Assembly: GCF_019084045.1 (NCBI RefSeq)
Contig: NZ_JAHRED010000005.1
Location: 62,001-126,000, forward strand
Length of the DNA: 64,000 bases
DNA from: Paeniglutamicibacter quisquiliarum
Lineage (GTDB): Bacteria > Actinomycetota > Actinomycetes > Actinomycetales > Micrococcaceae
Direction: 5' to 3'
A model generated the notes under the pieces. It worked only from the letters and a program-made list of their open reading frames with translations, was not told the DNA's origin and did not search any database. Position 1 is the stretch's first letter, and every line of letters starts with the position of its first letter. A program made the translations under genes and the position numbers. This document shows, in pieces, positions 61,950 to 64,000 of the stretch.

Positions 61950-62749
61950 CAGCGGCCCAGGTTAAGGATTTCCAGTGCCGCGTCGTGGACCAGGCCGTTG
62001 CTGGCAACGGCGTTTCCGCCGTTGCAGCCCTCGACTCCCTCAACGGAAGTGAAACGCCCGCCGGCCTCGCGCACGATGGGCACCAGGGCAGCCATGTCAT
62101 AGAGGTTCAGTTCCGGTTCGGCCGCCAGGTCGACGGCGCCCTCGGCCACCATGCAGTAGGACCAGAAGTCCCCGTAGGCGCGGGTGCGCCACATGGCGTC
62201 GGTGAGGTTGAGCATGTTCCCCAGCTGGTCGCGTTCCTTCCAGCCCGAGAGCGAGGAGTACGACAGCGAGGCATCCTCCAGCTTGGCCACGGAGGAGACC
62301 TGCAGCCTGTGGGCGCTGGCCATCGACCGTCCGGTGTAGGCGCCCATGTCCTTGGCGGCCCACCAGCGGCGGTTCAGCGCAGGGGCTGAGACCAGCCCGA
62401 CAACGGGCTCCCCGTCGTCGATCAGCGCGATCAGCGTGGCCCACACCGGGACGCCGCGAATGAAGTTCTTGGTCCCGTCGATCGGGTCGATGACCCAGTG
62501 CCGGTTGGACTTGCCGGTGGTGCCGAATTCCTCGCCGGTGATGGCGTCGCGCGGACGAGCCCGGGAGATGTGCGACCGGATGGCTTCCTCCGCCGCCTTG
62601 TCTGCATCCGAGACCGGGGTCAAATCCGGCTTGGTCTCCACCACCAGGTCCACGGCGTTGAAGCGCGAGAGGGTCAGGGCGTCGACCGAGTCGGCAATGA
62701 CGTGGGCCAGGCGCAGGTCATCGTTGTAGGTCATGACATCGGTTTTCAT
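61949..62749 (-). CDS. hisN: Histidinol-phosphatase / inositol monophosphatase-family
   Basis: This 266-residue Mg2+-dependent phosphatase has [11 protein letters not shown] and [15 protein letters not shown] (~residues 83-97) holding the metal-binding Glu/Asp residues, and [21 protein letters not shown] as the second signature. The protein is of the HisN type that removes phosphate from L-histidinol phosphate in actinobacteria; an inositol-phosphatase role cannot be excluded. TAGGTT 7 nt upstream of the ATG at 62749 suggests a promoter of its own although rsgA precedes it. Confidence 0.88.
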   Translation of the reverse strand: MKTDVMTYNDDLRLAHVIADSVDALTLSRFNAVDLVVETKPDLTPVSDADKAAEEAIRSHISRARPRDAITGEEFGTTGKSNRHWVIDPIDGTKNFIRGVPVWATLIALIDDGEPVVGLVSAPALNRRWWAAKDMGAYTGRSMASAHRLQVSSVAKLEDASLSYSSLSGWKERDQLGNMLNLTDAMWRTRAYGDFWSYCMVAEGAVDLAAEPELNLYDMAALVPIVREAGGRFTSVEGVEGCNGGNAVASNGLVHDAALEILNLGR

Positions 62750-62756
62750 AACCTTA

Positions 62757-62762
62757 AACCTA
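62757..62762 (-). promoter_or_regulatory. -10 box of hisN, leaderless geometry
   Basis: TAGGTT is followed by 7 nt and the ATG at 62749. Confidence 0.45.
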
Positions 62763-62826
62763 TCCCACAAGGCGGCGGCAGTCCTGCAAGATGTCGGGAC
62801 GGCGGCGCCGGAGCGTGCCGGACAGC

Positions 62827-62856
62827 GCCCGGGTGTGCGCTTGCGCACACCCGGGC
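62827..62856 (-). terminator. Hairpin after rsgA
   Basis: A near-perfect stem (gcccgggtgtgcgc and complement) follows the rsgA stop on the minus strand without a U-run. It may separate rsgA from hisN. Confidence 0.45.
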
Positions 62857-62862
62857 ACCGGG

Positions 62863-63966
62863 CTAGGCGGTACCCAGCTCCTTGGCCTCGGCGGTTTCGT
62901 CCTGTCCCAGCAACCGGCGGAAGGAATCGAGCCGGGCGATGCCCACCGGGCCCGCCTCCCCGGAGGCGACCCAGGAATCGAGTGCGCACTGGGGTTCGGT
63001 GGCCTTGTGGGTGCAGCCGCGGGCGCACTTGTTGGCGATCGGGACCAGGTCGTCGAAGGCGTTGAGGATGTTTTCCGGGTCGACCAGGGCCAGGCCGAAG
63101 GAGCGGATGCCGGGGGTGTCGATGATCCAGCTGCCGGCGGGCGCGTCGTCGATGCGCAACGCCAGAGCGGAGGAGGAGGTGTGCCGGCCGCGGCCGGTGA
63201 CGGCGTTGACGTTGCCGGTGGCCCGCTGCGCGCCGGTGAGGGCGTTGACCAGCGTGGACTTGCCCACGCCCGAGTGCCCGATGACGACCGAGACCTTGGA
63301 GGCGAGGTGCTCGCGCAATTCCTCCACCGGGGTGCCGGCCAGCCGGGCCGAAAGCCCGTCGGCGCTTCGGGCGTCGATGCCGGTGGCCGATTCGTCGGTG
63401 GTGCGCGAGACCACGATGTCGATGTCCAGGTGCCGGTAGTTCTCCAGGAACGGCTCCGGGTCCCGCACATCGGCCTTGGTGATGCACAGCAACGGGTGGA
63501 TCCCCGCGTCGAAGGCGGCGACGATGGCCCTGTCGATGAACCCGGTGCGCGGCTCCGGGTTTGCGGCGGCCACCACGATGACCAGCTGGTCGACGTTCGC
63601 CACGACCACGCGCTCCACCGGGTCGGTGTCGTCGGCGCTGCGGCGCAGCAGGGTGCTGCGGTCTTCGATGCGCACCAGCCGCGCCAGCGTGTCGGGCTCC
63701 CCGGAGGTGTCGCCCACCAGCGCCACGAAGTCGCCGGGCACCACCGGATTGCGGCGCAGCTCGCGGGCGCGGGCGGCAATCACGATCCGCTCCTCGGGGG
63801 TGTCCTCGTCAAGGATGGCCCGGTAGCGGCCGCGGTCCACCGTGATGATCCGTCCGATGAGCGCGTCCTCGTAGGCCGGGCGGTCCTTGGTGCGGGGGCG
63901 TGATCCTTTTTTGTTGGGCCGGATGCGGACATCCGATTCGTCCCAATCCCGTGTGTTGCGTGTCAT
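62863..63966 (-). CDS. rsgA: Ribosome small-subunit-dependent GTPase A
   Basis: This 367-residue, circularly permuted GTPase works in late 30S maturation. The order is G4 (ITKADV), G1 [14 protein letters not shown] (~232-245) and G3 DTPGI(R), as expected for the permuted fold. An N-terminal OB-like domain (~38-100) and a C-terminal zinc motif ([16 protein letters not shown]) are present. The start ATG at 63966 lies 4 nt after the stop of the upstream gene. Confidence 0.94.
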   Translation of the reverse strand: MTRNTRDWDESDVRIRPNKKGSRPRTKDRPAYEDALIGRIITVDRGRYRAILDEDTPEERIVIAARARELRRNPVVPGDFVALVGDTSGEPDTLARLVRIEDRSTLLRRSADDTDPVERVVVANVDQLVIVVAAANPEPRTGFIDRAIVAAFDAGIHPLLCITKADVRDPEPFLENYRHLDIDIVVSRTTDESATGIDARSADGLSARLAGTPVEELREHLASKVSVVIGHSGVGKSTLVNALTGAQRATGNVNAVTGRGRHTSSSALALRIDDAPAGSWIIDTPGIRSFGLALVDPENILNAFDDLVPIANKCARGCTHKATEPQCALDSWVASGEAGPVGIARLDSFRRLLGQDETAEAKELGTA

Positions 63967-63970
63967 GTGC

Positions 63971-64000
63971 TTAGCGCGAGGCCTTCCCGCTGGCGGCCAG
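63971..64000 (-). CDS. Last nine codons of the gene upstream of rsgA
   Basis: The minus strand reads L-A-A-S-G-K-A-S-R and a TAA stop at 63971-63973, so a gene continues beyond the window edge. In actinobacteria aroA (EPSP synthase) commonly precedes rsgA, and this is the likely identity, but nine residues cannot prove it. Confidence 0.5.
   Translation of the reverse strand: MAASGKASR

Overview
The window comes from the chromosome of a GC-rich actinobacterium, most likely an Arthrobacter/Paeniglutamicibacter-type member of the Micrococcaceae. Evidence for this is the strong G/C third-position bias, frequent GTG and TTG starts, many TANNNT boxes only 6-7 nt upstream of start codons (leaderless mRNAs), the coproporphyrin-dependent haem pathway (HemQ/ChdC), an AdnAB-type helicase-nuclease pair, DUF3107, DUF2342, UPF0182 and MoeZ. 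I see no phage, plasmid, insertion sequence, CRISPR array or rRNA.

Layout. 1-4.8 kb: a truncated MgtE-N/CBS protein, a general-stress membrane protein, an Xaa-Pro aminopeptidase and a PHP-domain phosphoesterase. 4.8-9.6 kb: a lower-GC stretch with a sodium:solute symporter plus a 43-residue partner, a decayed VOC gene, and a secreted PKD protein next to a DUF6318 lipoprotein. 9.6-18 kb: an orphan DNA methyltransferase, a DEAD-box helicase, an RNB ribonuclease, a ferritin-like protein, a pterin dehydratase-VOC fusion, DUF3107, TetR and MoeZ. 18-28.8 kb: the haem locus, with hemA divergent from hemE-cgoX-hemQ-hemH-hemC-hemD-hemB-hemL. Several of its genes overlap or nearly touch, and it ends at a strong terminator. 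29-36.3 kb: an amino-acid permease, a GNAT protein, a methionine ABC importer (metN-metI-metQ with a tandem second metQ) and an exonuclease. 36.3-57.6 kb: a DNA-repair and envelope block with atl, adnA, adnB, a lipoprotein, a phosphotransferase, nudC, uvrD2, a ThiF-like protein, three predicted peptidases and UPF0182. 57.6-60.3 kb: two identical initiator tRNA genes and a YrdB-type membrane protein with a long repeat-bearing Pro/Ala-rich extension. 60.3-64 kb: two crcB genes, an MntR-type regulator, hisN, rsgA and the last codons of a gene likely to be aroA.

From memory, the order rhlE / ferritin-like / DUF3107 / tetR / moeZ / atl / adnA / adnB / nudC / uvrD2 / DUF2342 / PDZ-S16 / UPF0182 follows the Rv3211-Rv3193 segment of Mycobacterium tuberculosis. 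The haem, permease and methionine-uptake genes sit inside this otherwise collinear block.

Most genes belong to known families. The best candidates for undescribed biology are: the ThiF-like protein with a C-terminal Cys-Gly-Cys placed among three predicted peptidases and UPF0182; the tandem metQ genes with a duplicated structured leader; the 18-residue repeats fused to YrdB; and the recurrent leaderless promoter geometry. Start sites, folds and functions were inferred by reading the sequence, without any database search.
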